From Pseudalkalibacillus sp. SCS-8 (lineage in GTDB: Bacteria > Bacillota > Bacilli > Bacillales > Fictibacillaceae): DNA of 64,000 nucleotides. Below the pieces are notes generated by a model. It saw only the letters and a list, made by a program, of their open reading frames with translations, searched no databases and was not told the origin of the DNA. This document shows, piece by piece, positions 35,223-43,716 of this stretch. The stretch covers positions 1,984,001 through 2,048,000 of the forward strand of contig NZ_CP143541.1 of the NCBI RefSeq assembly GCF_040126055.1, in the 5' to 3' direction. Numbering within the stretch: the stretch's first letter is position 1; each line of letters opens with the position of its first letter. The position numbers and the translations under genes are program-made.

Positions 35223-36557
35223 TTAGAGTCCAACTACCGCTTGTTCTCTTTCTTCTTTATACATCAAGATGGCTTGATCAAGCATTTCCAGGCCTTCGTC
35301 GATCTGATCCTTGGTTACGATCAGAGGCGGCACCATACGGATGACATTCCCCTCATTCCCGCACAGGTAAAAGAGGACACCCTTTTCCAGCGCATAATCC
35401 AAAATTTTGAGCAGCGCCTCGCCACTAGGTTCGTTCGTGATCGGATCCATAATTTCAATACCGATCATTAAACCGATTCCTCGAATATCCGAAATGATGT
35501 CTCTGTGCTTTCTTTTTAGATCAGTCAATTTATCCATTGTATATTTTCCGATCTCATTCGCGTTCGCAACAAGATTTTCCTCTTTCAGCACGCCTATTGT
35601 AGCCAGTGCTGCTGAACACGCAATCGGGTTACCCCCGAATGTGGTCCCATGGCTGCCTAGAGGCCATTTTTTCATCAACTCTTTTGATGCGACCGTAGCA
35701 CTCAACGGAAGCCCTGAGGCTATCCCCTTTGCGATTGCCATGATATCCGGCACGACACCGAAGGTTTGTGCTGCGAACCAATCGCCTGTGCGGCCGAATC
35801 CTGTCTGAACCTCATCGAATATGAGCAGGATGTCATGCGCATCACAAATCTCACGGATCTTCTGAAGCCATCCTGAAGGCGGGATGATGTAACCACCTTC
35901 ACCTAAGACGGGTTCAAGTATGACACATGCAACTTCTTCCGGTGAAACTTGATGTTTGAAGAGCTTTTCAAAATCTTTCTCCAACTTCGATATAACAAAG
36001 CTTTCAGGATCTTCGACATCAGCAGGACATTCCGTCATATCCACGTATGGAATTTGATAGCTCCCTGACGGATTAAGGAATTTACGGTATTTACTTTTAG
36101 AGGTCGTCACATTCAAAGCCCCCATAGACCTTCCATGGAAACAACCGGTAAATGAGATGACGAATGGTCGTTCTGTCACATGCTTCGCCAGCTTGATTGC
36201 TCCTTCAATCGCTTCTGTACCACTGTTTGCAAAAAAGAAGCAATCCAGGTCTTCAGGAAGGATCGTGCCTAGCTCTTCAGCTAATTTCAGAATGGAATCA
36301 TACATGATGACACCAGACGGCCCATGGATGAGAGAGTCGGCAGCCTCCTTGATCGCTTGGATGACTTTCGGATGACGATGACCCGTATTTGTTACAGCGA
36401 TCCCCGAGGTGAAATCCAAATATCTTTTCCCATCCACTCCGTAATAATAGCAGCCTTCCTCTTTCACAACCGGAAGGTTCGGATGATCCTTTGCCATAGA
36501 GGGGGCTAACAAGTCCGGCATTTTATCGAATCGGTGCTTCCAATCATATGCTGTCAT
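35223..36557 (-). CDS. gabT: Class III aminotransferase, GABA aminotransferase type
   Basis: 444-residue PLP-dependent aminotransferase. [17 protein letters not shown] (about 110) binds the PLP phosphate, [14 protein letters not shown] (about 243) supplies the cofactor Asp, and the Schiff-base lysine is Lys277 in [28 protein letters not shown] (about 308) follows. Likely moves the amino group of 4-aminobutyrate or a related omega-amino acid to 2-oxoglutarate. It is 45 bp below the YjiH-like gene and under a sigma-54 promoter, as the gab cluster of B. thuringiensis is known to be. gabD is absent, so another omega-amino acid is possible; the symbol is provisional. Confidence 0.85.
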   Translation of the reverse strand: MTAYDWKHRFDKMPDLLAPSMAKDHPNLPVVKEEGCYYYGVDGKRYLDFTSGIAVTNTGHRHPKVIQAIKEAADSLIHGPSGVIMYDSILKLAEELGTILPEDLDCFFFANSGTEAIEGAIKLAKHVTERPFVISFTGCFHGRSMGALNVTTSKSKYRKFLNPSGSYQIPYVDMTECPADVEDPESFVISKLEKDFEKLFKHQVSPEEVACVILEPVLGEGGYIIPPSGWLQKIREICDAHDILLIFDEVQTGFGRTGDWFAAQTFGVVPDIMAIAKGIASGLPLSATVASKELMKKWPLGSHGTTFGGNPIACSAALATIGVLKEENLVANANEIGKYTMDKLTDLKRKHRDIISDIRGIGLMIGIEIMDPITNEPSGEALLKILDYALEKGVLFYLCGNEGNVIRMVPPLIVTKDQIDEGLEMLDQAILMYKEEREQAVVGL

Positions 36558-36601
36558 TTATAAATTCCTCCATTACGTGATATTCTCAACACTTGCTTTC
36601 C

Positions 36602-38008
36602 TTAAAAGAACAACAGGTGTGCCATAAGGACAATGATCGGTAATGTAATCAATGTCCGTTGGATGAAGATGATGACCAATTCCAAGAACGTAATCGGTAT
36701 TTTCGATTTGATTAATAGGATGCCGATTTCAGACATGTAAATGAGTTGAGTGAGCGAAACTGCCGCAATGACAAAGCGGGTAAGTTCACTTTCAATTCCA
36801 CTGCCCAACACAGCTGGCAAAAACATATCCGCAAAACCGACAATCATTGCAGGGGCAGCTTCCGCAGCTTCAGGAATCTGCATCCATTCAAGTAAAGGAA
36901 TTAATGGATAGGATAAATATGAAAAGAACGGTGTAAACTCTGCAATGATGAGCGATAACGTTCCAAGTGCCATGACAAGCGGGATAAGACTGAACCAAAT
37001 ATCGAGTACATTTTCGAGTCCTTTTCGGACTACCACTCGGATATCTCTGACTTGTCGAGCTTTTTCAGTCCCCTGATAGATGCTCCATTTAAGGCGAGAC
37101 GTTTCATTCGGCACCGTCTCGGCAATTTGCTTCCCTACCGGCTCATAATAGGTATCCTTCTTTTTTGATAACGGTGGTATTCGTGGACAAACGATTGCTG
37201 CAACAAGCCCCGCAACGACTACGGTTAGATAAAAGGGAACGAACATATGGTCCAATCCGATGAAACTGATAACGACCAGGCTGAAAGCGATTGACGTTAT
37301 CGAAAAGGTGGTTGCTACGACTGCAGCTTCTCGTTTCGTATAATAGCCTTCTTCATATTGCTTTGTCGTTATGAGGACCCCTACCGTACCGCTTCCCATC
37401 CATGATGCAACTGCATCGATTGACGATCGTCCTGGCAGTTTGAACAATGGCTTCATCACCCTTTGAACCATGGTCCCGATGAATTCCATCAATCCGAACT
37501 CAAGCAATAATGGCATTAAAAGCCCGGCAAATAAAAACCATGTTGCTAGTACGGGAACAAGCGCATAAAGGACTGTGCCGCCTGTCACCTCAGACCAAAC
37601 CCACTCAGGACCCCATTTGAATAACGTCATGATCGCAAAAATGAAGCCTATGATTCTCATCGTCAGCCAAAATGGGTGGATATCAAACAGATCGCCCAAA
37701 AAGGAACTCGTCGATAGCCATAGTGGCTTGACCGTTTTTGCATATAGAACAAGAAACACGGATAGACCGAAAATGATTGTCATGAATTGTGGTATGTATC
37801 CAGCGAACCATCCATTTACGGATTCTGCGAGTATGCCCACTCCAATCGTCATTTTCCCTTGAAACGTTACAGGAACGAGGAAAAGAAAAATTCCAAGTAG
37901 TGACGGAATGACGAACTTCAAGAAAGAGGTTGCTGTGATACTGCGACTTTCAGAAATCGTTAAAGTTGACTGATTCTCTAACTCCATTTCTCGTTTTTCT
38001 GCTTCCAA
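36602..38008 (-). CDS. YjiH-type membrane protein with nucleoside-recognition (GATE) domains
   Basis: About 468 residues with ten or so hydrophobic segments. The YjiH family joins two nucleoside-recognition/GATE domains: GSGTVGVLITTKQYEEGYYTKREAAV (about 205) and the last-third LPAVLGSGIESELTRFVIAAVS are the conserved pieces. Family members lie next to amino-acid or nucleoside catabolic genes and probably transport solutes. SD AAGGAG (38022-38017) favours TTG 38008 or 38011; a GTG at 38017 overlaps the SD. With the aminotransferase gene it forms an operon driven by the sigma-54 promoter, so it may import the aminotransferase substrate. Confidence 0.8.
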   Translation of the reverse strand: MEAEKREMELENQSTLTISESRSITATSFLKFVIPSLLGIFLFLVPVTFQGKMTIGVGILAESVNGWFAGYIPQFMTIIFGLSVFLVLYAKTVKPLWLSTSSFLGDLFDIHPFWLTMRIIGFIFAIMTLFKWGPEWVWSEVTGGTVLYALVPVLATWFLFAGLLMPLLLEFGLMEFIGTMVQRVMKPLFKLPGRSSIDAVASWMGSGTVGVLITTKQYEEGYYTKREAAVVATTFSITSIAFSLVVISFIGLDHMFVPFYLTVVVAGLVAAIVCPRIPPLSKKKDTYYEPVGKQIAETVPNETSRLKWSIYQGTEKARQVRDIRVVVRKGLENVLDIWFSLIPLVMALGTLSLIIAEFTPFFSYLSYPLIPLLEWMQIPEAAEAAPAMIVGFADMFLPAVLGSGIESELTRFVIAAVSLTQLIYMSEIGILLIKSKIPITFLELVIIFIQRTLITLPIIVLMAHLLFF

Positions 38009-38058
38009 CAAAATCACTCCTTTTCAATATAAGTTGATGTCGGTTTTGCTAGTAAGAA

Positions 38059-38076
38059 ATGCAAGTTTCGTGCCAA
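38059..38076 (-). promoter_or_regulatory. Sigma-54 (-24/-12) promoter
   Basis: On the - strand TTGGCACGAAACTTGCAT, an exact fit to TTGGCAC-N5-TTGCAT. The predicted start is about 38049, 40 nt before the YjiH-like gene. The activator gene ends at 38081, directly upstream. Confidence 0.92.
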
Positions 38077-38080
38077 ACTA

Positions 38081-39448
38081 TCATTTTATATCGTATTTTT
38101 TTAATTTTCTTACAACTGTAGGCTGACTGATTCCGAGTGCTTCGGCTATCTGAGTCGTCGTGCGATAACGCTTCCTTGCTTTTCTTAATATGGATTCTTC
38201 TACTTCATTCAGAATCACATTTAAGGTTCCTTTACCTTGAGAGTCATACGGTTCATTCACGCGCTGGATGGATTGTGGGAGGTGCTCCTGGGTAATGACC
38301 GTCGAACCAGATGTAACGACAAGCCTTTCAATAATGTTCATCAACTCCCGGACATTACCGTCCCACTCATGATGAATGAGAAGGTTCATCGCTTGAGCAT
38401 CGATCGTCCGTTTGAGGTTATATTTTTCTGAAAAACGATCCAGAAAGTGGTTGATAAGAGGCAAAATATCCTCCTGTCGTTCATGTAATGACGGAATCGT
38501 GATCGGAACGACATTCAGCCTGAAGTAAAGGTCTTTCCGGAATATCCTTTCATGCACAGCTTTCAATAAATCCTTGTTTGTAGCAGCAATCAGACGGAAA
38601 TTGACCTTTCGAGGCTTTGTCCCTCCCACTCGATAAAATTGTTTCTCTTGAATCAGCTTCAACACCTTCACTTGCTGCTCCATCGGCAATTCCCCGACTT
38701 CATCAAGGAAAAGGGTACCGCCTTCCGCTAGTTCAACCATCCCTAGCTTGCCTTTCCGATTTGCACCGGTAAACGCCCCTCCCTCATAACCGAAAAACTC
38801 TGCTTCAAAAAGTTGCTCAGGTATTGATCCGCAATTCACTTCAATAAAAGGACCGGTTTTCCGATGGCTTTTTTGGTGGATGAAGTTCGCGAGCATGGAT
38901 TTTCCCACACCGGAGTCACCTAACAACAGAACATTCGCATCTACTGAAGCGACTTGTATGGAAGTCTTCAAGACCTGCTCCATTTTGCTGCTTTTGGCGA
39001 TGATGCCACCTGGATGAGTGAAGCGATTTCTCAGGATTTCCAATTCACTTTTCACACGTGCCATTTCGCCCTCCAAGCTCTCCATATAATTCTTCATTTC
39101 CATCAGTTCGGTAATGTCATGAGAGTAACTAACGACCTTGTAGATTTCTCCTGTTTCATTGAATACAGGAACTCCAGTCACGAGCAATCTTTTCCCTTTG
39201 TCAGTCGTTTGGACAAATGTCACTTTCCTTTTCTCTTCTAATACAAGAGGGGTCGCTAAAGGTGTAAACAAACCTTCTCTTTCCAGTTCATAAACCGATC
39301 TTCCAATCAGGACGTCGGATTTTACCCCATATATGGATCCTGTCGTATCACTCACCTTCATAATGATTCCATGTCGATCTGTCACGACGATGTCATCTTG
39401 AAGCGAATCTAAAATCGCTTCCGCCTCATTCCATTTCCCCTTTTTCAT
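38081..39448 (-). CDS. Sigma-54-dependent transcriptional activator (PAS, AAA+, HTH)
   Basis: 455-residue enhancer-binding protein. PAS sensor domain at about 10-118; AAA+ domain at about 150-385 with Walker A LLLGDSGVGKS, the sigma-54 contact loop GAFTGA (EGGAFTGANRKGK), Walker B GGTLFLDEVGELP, and the arginine-finger region; C-terminal Fis/TyrR-type HTH TTTQIAEALGISQPTVVRKL. A single PAS domain suggests it senses a small ligand, perhaps GABA or a precursor. The only sigma-54 promoter found in the window is directly behind it. It resembles the GabR/RocR class of Bacillus activators. SD AGGAGG precedes the ATG at 39448. Confidence 0.93.
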   Translation of the reverse strand: MKKGKWNEAEAILDSLQDDIVVTDRHGIIMKVSDTTGSIYGVKSDVLIGRSVYELEREGLFTPLATPLVLEEKRKVTFVQTTDKGKRLLVTGVPVFNETGEIYKVVSYSHDITELMEMKNYMESLEGEMARVKSELEILRNRFTHPGGIIAKSSKMEQVLKTSIQVASVDANVLLLGDSGVGKSMLANFIHQKSHRKTGPFIEVNCGSIPEQLFEAEFFGYEGGAFTGANRKGKLGMVELAEGGTLFLDEVGELPMEQQVKVLKLIQEKQFYRVGGTKPRKVNFRLIAATNKDLLKAVHERIFRKDLYFRLNVVPITIPSLHERQEDILPLINHFLDRFSEKYNLKRTIDAQAMNLLIHHEWDGNVRELMNIIERLVVTSGSTVITQEHLPQSIQRVNEPYDSQGKGTLNVILNEVEESILRKARKRYRTTTQIAEALGISQPTVVRKLKKYDIK

Positions 39449-39474
39449 AATAACCTCCTAATCCCGCCTGAATA

Positions 39475-39492
39475 TTATTCATAACTGAATAA
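39475..39492. repeat. Dyad TTATTCA/TGAATAA upstream of the activator gene
   Basis: TTATTCA-TAAC-TGAATAA, 27 bp before the activator start. The same half-site TGAATA/TATTCA recurs in the centre of the 35-bp palindrome at 39543-39577. Possible activator or other regulator sites. Confidence 0.5.
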
Positions 39493-39542
39493 CGCTAAGC
39501 TTTTACTTTGAAAATTTAAGTGAATTACCTATCCTAGCAGCG

Positions 39543-39577
39543 AATTCAAAAATGAATAGATTATTCATTTTTGAATT
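39543..39577. repeat. 35-bp palindrome between the activator and the divergent dehydrogenase gene
   Basis: Perfect 16-bp arms AATTCAAAAATGAATA and TATTCATTTTTGAATT around GAT. Followed by TTTTCTTTCTTTTT on the + strand. Either an operator for the divergent gene pair or an AT-rich terminator. Confidence 0.7.
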
Positions 39578-39726
39578 TTCTTTCTTTTTATCATACAAGT
39601 AATGTCCACATAAAAAAAGCCCTTTCATCGCTTGTTTGAACATGGGCACCAAATTCAAGACAGGTGTACAAGCCTTCCGAGCGAGATTTTCATAGGGTGT
39701 ATAAAAAGATAGCGTGGTGTTTATTT

Positions 39727-40992
39727 ATGAATAATCGTTCTGGATCGATTACGGTCCTAGGATCAGCTGGAGGCGTAGCACAATCCTTCCTCTCCATCCT
39801 CAATTCAGTCCTTACCGACAAACTTGATCCCCTTTATCCCTTCTTGATCACTTGCAAGCTCTATCTGATTGATTGGAAGCAAAAAGACCTTTCTTATTAT
39901 CAGAAACGGTTTCCAAATCTAAAAGATCATATCGTTCTGCGTGAGTTTGACTTAAAAGATACGGCTATATTTTCAAAGCATCTGGTCGAATCAAAAACAT
40001 ATTTGGTTGTCGATCTTTCCTGGGCTGACACGATTGAGATGGTCACGTGTTGTGATGATTTAGGGATTGCATACGTGAATACAGCTTTAGAGAACACATG
40101 GGTAGATGAGAATGAAGACATATTCGAAGGGTTTCCGCTAGCTGAGAGAATGGAACAATTCGAGGCGAAGAAAAATTCGTTCAAAAATACCTCAGCAATC
40201 ATTGGTTCAGGAATGAATCCCGGGGTTGTTCAATGGATGGCCCATGAGCTGATGAGAAAGTCACCAGATCAATTGCCAGATGGATGTTATATCGTGGAAA
40301 AAGATACATCCTTCTATCGAGACCAAAACGAAGCGAAGCAAAATGTCGTTTATACGTCATGGTCACCTGAATGTTTTTTGGATGAAGCGATCCTTAGTTA
40401 TCCCATGTTCATGAAACAAGGAACGCCATTGTATTTATACAATCAGCCTTATGAATTGCAATTCCATGTAACATTAGGCGATCAATCGTTTTCTGGATGC
40501 CTCATGCCTCATGAAGAGGTGTATACGTTAGGCCGATTATACAATATGGAGACCGGATTCATTTATCAGGTTAATGGGCATACGACTCAGTTGATCAGAG
40601 ACAATCTATCGAACCCAAACGAGATATGGGATTTCGAAATGAAAGTGCTGGATCCCAATGATGCGCCTTTATCGGGAGAAGACCTGGTCGGAATCCTTTT
40701 GGTCTATGAAGATAAGGAACGTTTTATGTACAATGTCATGAATAATGAAGATGTATTCAACAAATTCAAAACGAATGCGACCTACTTCCAGGTTGCATGT
40801 GGTCTTTATGCGGGAGCGTGTTCCTTACTATTGGACAAGTTGCCGAAAGGCATTTTCTATGTTGATGAGCTGCTTGTTGAAACAGAAAATCAATACGGAA
40901 ATTATTTAAAGCAATATATGAAGGCGTTCATAACTGGAGAAAATGCCTCTTCGGAAGGTTTGATCCTCGACCGCATCAAAAAATGGAATTAA
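39727..40992 (+). CDS. Saccharopine/homospermidine dehydrogenase-like protein
   Basis: 421 residues from ATG 39727; the frame is open to 39664, without good SD for either. N-terminal Rossmann fold with TVLGSAGGVAQSFLSIL (about 9) and the LVVDLSWADTIEMVTCCDDLG and SAIIGSGMNPGVVQWMA segments, in the order seen in homospermidine synthase and saccharopine dehydrogenase relatives. That would make it an NAD(P)-dependent enzyme joining or splitting amino compounds through an imine. It is divergent from the sigma-54 activator that controls an omega-amino-acid aminotransferase, so polyamine or lysine-type substrates are plausible, but this is inference. Confidence 0.7.
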   Translation: MNNRSGSITVLGSAGGVAQSFLSILNSVLTDKLDPLYPFLITCKLYLIDWKQKDLSYYQKRFPNLKDHIVLREFDLKDTAIFSKHLVESKTYLVVDLSWADTIEMVTCCDDLGIAYVNTALENTWVDENEDIFEGFPLAERMEQFEAKKNSFKNTSAIIGSGMNPGVVQWMAHELMRKSPDQLPDGCYIVEKDTSFYRDQNEAKQNVVYTSWSPECFLDEAILSYPMFMKQGTPLYLYNQPYELQFHVTLGDQSFSGCLMPHEEVYTLGRLYNMETGFIYQVNGHTTQLIRDNLSNPNEIWDFEMKVLDPNDAPLSGEDLVGILLVYEDKERFMYNVMNNEDVFNKFKTNATYFQVACGLYAGACSLLLDKLPKGIFYVDELLVETENQYGNYLKQYMKAFITGENASSEGLILDRIKKWN

Positions 40993-41321
40993 AAAATGGG
41001 ATACGTCTTGTATTGATGGTTGAGTTATGTAGAACTGGTCAAGTTATTTTCCCGTGAGCTAGATCTAACTCGAACCAGTTAATGCTCCTCAGACAGGTGG
41101 ATAGCAATCATACGACAAGTGTGTCCACTGTACTACCCTTTTCTTATTAGAACAATAACCGAAACAACGAAAGCCCTACCTCTCTTTCGTCCTTACGACT
41201 CCTAGGCCGTGCCAGTGTGATTCCGTTATCTAATCGTCTTATCAATCTCCTCTCGTTTTTCAAAGTGTTCATGTTTTTTGGAATAATCAAGTTATGGAGA
41301 ATGGAAAAAGGGGGTTGGAAA
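40993..41321. other. Gene-free stretch before the small frameshifted ORF
   Basis: Part of a 505-bp gap. A pair GAACTGGT...AACCAGTT (about 41030-41080) could form a distant stem, and GAAAGCCCTACCTCTCTTTC near 41177 is a weak dyad. I see no ORF with an SD and no recognisable RNA. Confidence 0.5.
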
Positions 41322-41427
41322 ATGTGTTATAAACGTTTGTTGTGCACACTTCTTAGAGGAGCACCGTCCCTTTGAGCGATATGACGACAAAGGAAGCTTA
41401 AACCATTTTCATCTTATGAGGTCTTGA
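41322..41427 (+). pseudogene. Tiny ORF with a +1 frame change at CTT-TGA
   Basis: ATG 41322 opens a 17-codon frame (MCYKRLLCTLLRGAPSL) that stops at CTT-TGA (41375). Shifting by +1 gives 17-19 more codons ending at 41427 (ERYDDKGSLNHFHLMRS), a hydrophilic sequence continuing naturally. The junction CTT TGA is that of the prfB programmed frameshift, and AGAGGAG lies 8 nt upstream (prfB has 3 nt). It may be a decayed small gene, a recoded gene or chance. SD of the start is GGGGG at about 41310. Not recognised. Confidence 0.35.
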
Positions 41428-41443
41428 ATCAGCTTAATAACAT

Positions 41444-41474
41444 AAAAAAGGTGGTATGCTAACGCATACCACCT
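41444..41474 (-). terminator. Cold-shock gene terminator
   Basis: Perfect 11-bp stem AGGTGGTATGC/GCATACCACCT with TTTTTTATG following on the - strand. Confidence 0.95.
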
Positions 41475-41497
41475 CTTAAACAATTTATTAGTTTAAG

Positions 41498-41698
41498 TTA
41501 CGCTTTCACTACGTTAGAAGCTTGTGGTCCACGGTCGCCTTCAACGATGTCGAAAGATACGTTTTGACCTTCTTCAAGCGTTTTGAAACCTTCACCTTGG
41601 ATTGCTGAAAAGTGAACGAATACGTCGTTACCTTCAGAGATCTCGATGAATCCAAAACCTTTTTCTGCGTTAAACCATTTTACTGTACCAGTATTCAT
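41498..41698 (-). CDS. cspD: Cold-shock protein (CspD/CspB type)
   Basis: 66-residue single OB-fold RNA chaperone. RNP1 KGFGFIEI and RNP2 VFVHFSAI are both present, starting [16 protein letters not shown]. Binds single-stranded RNA and DNA to limit secondary structure. SD AGGAGG is 8 nt before the ATG at 41698. The leader up to 41990 is AT-rich and without an ORF, which fits the long 5' UTR of csp genes, but no cold box can be confirmed by eye. The letter (B, C or D) is a guess. Confidence 0.95.
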   Translation of the reverse strand: MNTGTVKWFNAEKGFGFIEISEGNDVFVHFSAIQGEGFKTLEEGQNVSFDIVEGDRGPQASNVVKA

Positions 41699-41999
41699 AT
41701 ACTGTACCTCCTAAAAATCTTACAAAATTTCACCTAAAGTTTACCGTTATACTTTAACTTGTATTTAAAAAAACCGCCCTGCATTTGTTGTTTCAGACAA
41801 ATTTATCGTCCACAACAGAATACAGCTGCGACTTCCATCTATCCACCGTTCAATATAACTAACTTTTAAGCGTTAACCCTACTATAAAACATTTCGCCCC
41901 CATTGTCAAACACATTATGAGGATAAACCGCTTCTTTCTATAGGTAAGCGTACATATGAATGAATAGATTGAGAATAAAGCACGAAGTGAGGGATGACT

Positions 42000-42635
42000 A
42001 TGAGCATTCACAACAGCGGTTTGAATAACGTCATTCAAACATTTGGTGAAGGAGAAATCTATGCCCCACCTGACATGATTTATCTGACAATCGGTGTCAT
42101 CACTGAAGACAAAGACGTGAGTACCGCTACGAAGGAGAACGCAGAACGATCGTCCAATGTTTTGAAATCTCTACAACAACTTGGTGTTCCTGCAGCTCAT
42201 ATTGAAACCCTCCAATACGATATCCAACCTAGGTACGACTATGAGGAAGGTAAATCGACATTAAAAGGGTTTCGAGCTGAACATCTCTTCCGGGTACGGA
42301 TGAAAGACGTGTCATCTGCCGGTATGATCTATGATACATCGATTCAAAATGGGGCGAATGTAGCAAGAGGGATTTCATTCGAAGTCTCTGATCCTTCCTA
42401 CTATTCTTACCAGGCAATCCAGATGGCGTATACCGAAGCTTTAAACAACGCAACCGCCCTGGCGATCCGCATGAAGGTCAACCTGCTGCCACGACCATTG
42501 AAGGTTGAAGAACAAGCCCCAGGACGTAACGGCATTCCTTTCAAAGCTGAAATGCTTCAAGCTGGCGGAACTCCGATCCAGCCTCAGAGAGTGAAGATCA
42601 ACGCGATGGTGAAAGCTTGGTTTTGCTATCAATAA
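42000..42635 (+). CDS. SIMPL domain (DUF541) protein
   Basis: 211 residues from ATG 42000 (SD GAGGG at 41989-41993; ATG 41994 abuts the SD). SIMPL/YggE fold: GEGEIYAPPDMIYLTIGVIT at the start, then LQQLGVPAAHIETLQYDIQPRYDY and GISFEVSDPSYYSYQAIQMAYTEAL. No signal peptide, so it is cytoplasmic, unlike the periplasmic E. coli YggE. Function unknown; family members are linked to oxidative stress and interaction with kinases. Next gene is a + strand regulator 85 bp away. Confidence 0.85.
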   Translation: MSIHNSGLNNVIQTFGEGEIYAPPDMIYLTIGVITEDKDVSTATKENAERSSNVLKSLQQLGVPAAHIETLQYDIQPRYDYEEGKSTLKGFRAEHLFRVRMKDVSSAGMIYDTSIQNGANVARGISFEVSDPSYYSYQAIQMAYTEALNNATALAIRMKVNLLPRPLKVEEQAPGRNGIPFKAEMLQAGGTPIQPQRVKINAMVKAWFCYQ

Positions 42636-42660
42636 ATTTATTGTCGTTGATGTGAACCTG

Positions 42661-42704
42661 TATTAAAATAGAGGATGTTGACTATAGTCCGCTCTATTTT
42701 AATA
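42661..42704 (+). promoter_or_regulatory. 13-bp-armed inverted repeat before the XRE regulator
   Basis: TATTAAAATAGAG (42661-42673) and CTCTATTTTAATA (42692-42704), perfect arms with an 18-nt spacer, ending 4 nt before the SD GGAGG of the XRE gene. A candidate autoregulatory operator or leader hairpin. Confidence 0.6.
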
Positions 42705-42720
42705 GCTGGAGGTCGCTTTA

Positions 42721-42960
42721 ATGAAATTGGAACAAGCTGTTGGATTAGTCATTCGTAAGCACCGGACGGTTGAAAAGATTTCCCAGTTCAAGCTTGCCGA
42801 ATTGACAGGTTATGACCGCTCTTTCATCAGTCTTCTCGAACGAGGACACCGTGTCCCAACTGTAAAAACGATCTTTACGATTGCTTACCACTTGAATATT
42901 TCTCCCGCTCAATTCATTGATGAAGTCCATCAACTGGTAGAAAGTGATATTATGGAGTAG
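42721..42960 (+). CDS. XRE-family HTH regulator, 79 aa
   Basis: 79-residue DNA-binding protein consisting of one helix-turn-helix (about 9-64: GLVIRKHRTVEKISQFKLAE, then LTGYDRSFISLLERGHRVPTVKTI) with a short helical tail. Cro/C1-type, similar in size to restriction-modification or SinR-like regulators. SD GGAGG. Its target is unknown; the inverted repeat directly upstream is the most likely site. No toxin or prophage gene lies beside it. Confidence 0.88.
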   Translation: MKLEQAVGLVIRKHRTVEKISQFKLAELTGYDRSFISLLERGHRVPTVKTIFTIAYHLNISPAQFIDEVHQLVESDIME

Positions 42961-42966
42961 CTCTTT

Positions 42967-43308
42967 CTATGCAGACCGCTCTTCATTTTGTACATATTTT
43001 TCAACTTCCTTATTTATATTTCCAGTCAACGTGTACCCGAACATTCTGAAGTCTGCACGTAAAGACCAAAAAGGATGGCCGAAGGTAGCAGGTTTGTTCC
43101 CCTCAATGAAGAAATGACTGATCCAAGCAAAAGAATAAGCGATTACAGGTGCAGCGACCAAATACCAGGCATTCATGGATAAGAAAGCTAATCCTAAACA
43201 GATGAACACAAAACTGGTTCCGACAAAATGCCAACGACGAGTAGCTGGCTTACGATGTTGACGTAAATAAAAAGGCCAAAATTCTTCAAAGCTTTTAAAA
43301 TCAGCCAT
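42967..43308 (-). CDS. DUF962 (Mpo1-like) membrane protein
   Basis: 113 residues from ATG 43308; the frame is open to 43344, inside yciI. DUF962 motif: FEEFWPFYLRQHRKPATRRWHFVGT (about 4-28) and SHFFIEGNKPATFGHPFWSLRADF (about 64). The two His-containing segments are the ferrous-iron site of the Mpo1 dioxygenase family, which alpha-oxidises 2-hydroxy fatty acids in yeast. Two membrane segments between. Overlaps the yciI stop by 8 bp (ATGGCTGA), so translationally coupled. Confidence 0.88.
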   Translation of the reverse strand: MADFKSFEEFWPFYLRQHRKPATRRWHFVGTSFVFICLGLAFLSMNAWYLVAAPVIAYSFAWISHFFIEGNKPATFGHPFWSLRADFRMFGYTLTGNINKEVEKYVQNEERSA

Positions 43309-43636
43309 TCGTAATCTCCTCCTCTGCCTTCTGTACATCACCATTAAAGGTTTGCATCAATGAAACCCGATAAGGATGTAAGGATGCTTTCATGATGCCT
43401 GCTTTAACAGCAGGATCCTGTTCCATCAAGTGTTTTGCCCGGTCAAATGACGAGGTCCGAAGAATGACAAGACCGAGAGTTCCATCCAGACAAGGACCCG
43501 CAAGCACCAACTCGCCTGTAGCCAGCAAGTGCTTCAAATGGTTGAAATGCCTCTCAAGAATCGCCTCTTCCTCTTCTGTGACTGTGTCGATGAACCCTTC
43601 TCTGACAGGAACGAGCTTATACAAAAATTCTTCCAT
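43301..43636 (-). CDS. YciI-family protein
   Basis: 111-residue YciI-like ferredoxin-fold protein (MEEFLYKLVPVREGFIDTVT, HFNHLKHLLATGELVLAGPC and DPAVKAGIMKASLHPYRVS). The conserved His of the HFNHL and the Asp in the DPAV segment are present. No firm enzymatic role for the family. First of two genes with the DUF962 protein. SD GGGGAGGGG. Confidence 0.9.
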   Translation of the reverse strand: MEEFLYKLVPVREGFIDTVTEEEEAILERHFNHLKHLLATGELVLAGPCLDGTLGLVILRTSSFDRAKHLMEQDPAVKAGIMKASLHPYRVSLMQTFNGDVQKAEEEITNG

Positions 43637-43699
43637 GGTTTCCCCTCCCCTTATTTCTACTTAATGATTTCTATGTATATCGTCATTATCCTTTTTTAT

Positions 43700-43716
43700 T
43701 ACGGTACGTGAAATTT
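43700..43716. repeat. Dispersed intergenic 17-mer, copy 2
   Basis: TACGGTACGTGAAATTT, preceded by a T-run as in copy 1. Its last base is the first base (on the + strand) of the stop codon of the 91-aa gene. Confidence 0.7.

Noticed and set aside
39580..39726. Second sigma-54 promoter for the divergent dehydrogenase gene (GGGCACC near 39649)
   Set aside because: The -24 GG is shifted and the -12 element TTGCA is absent.
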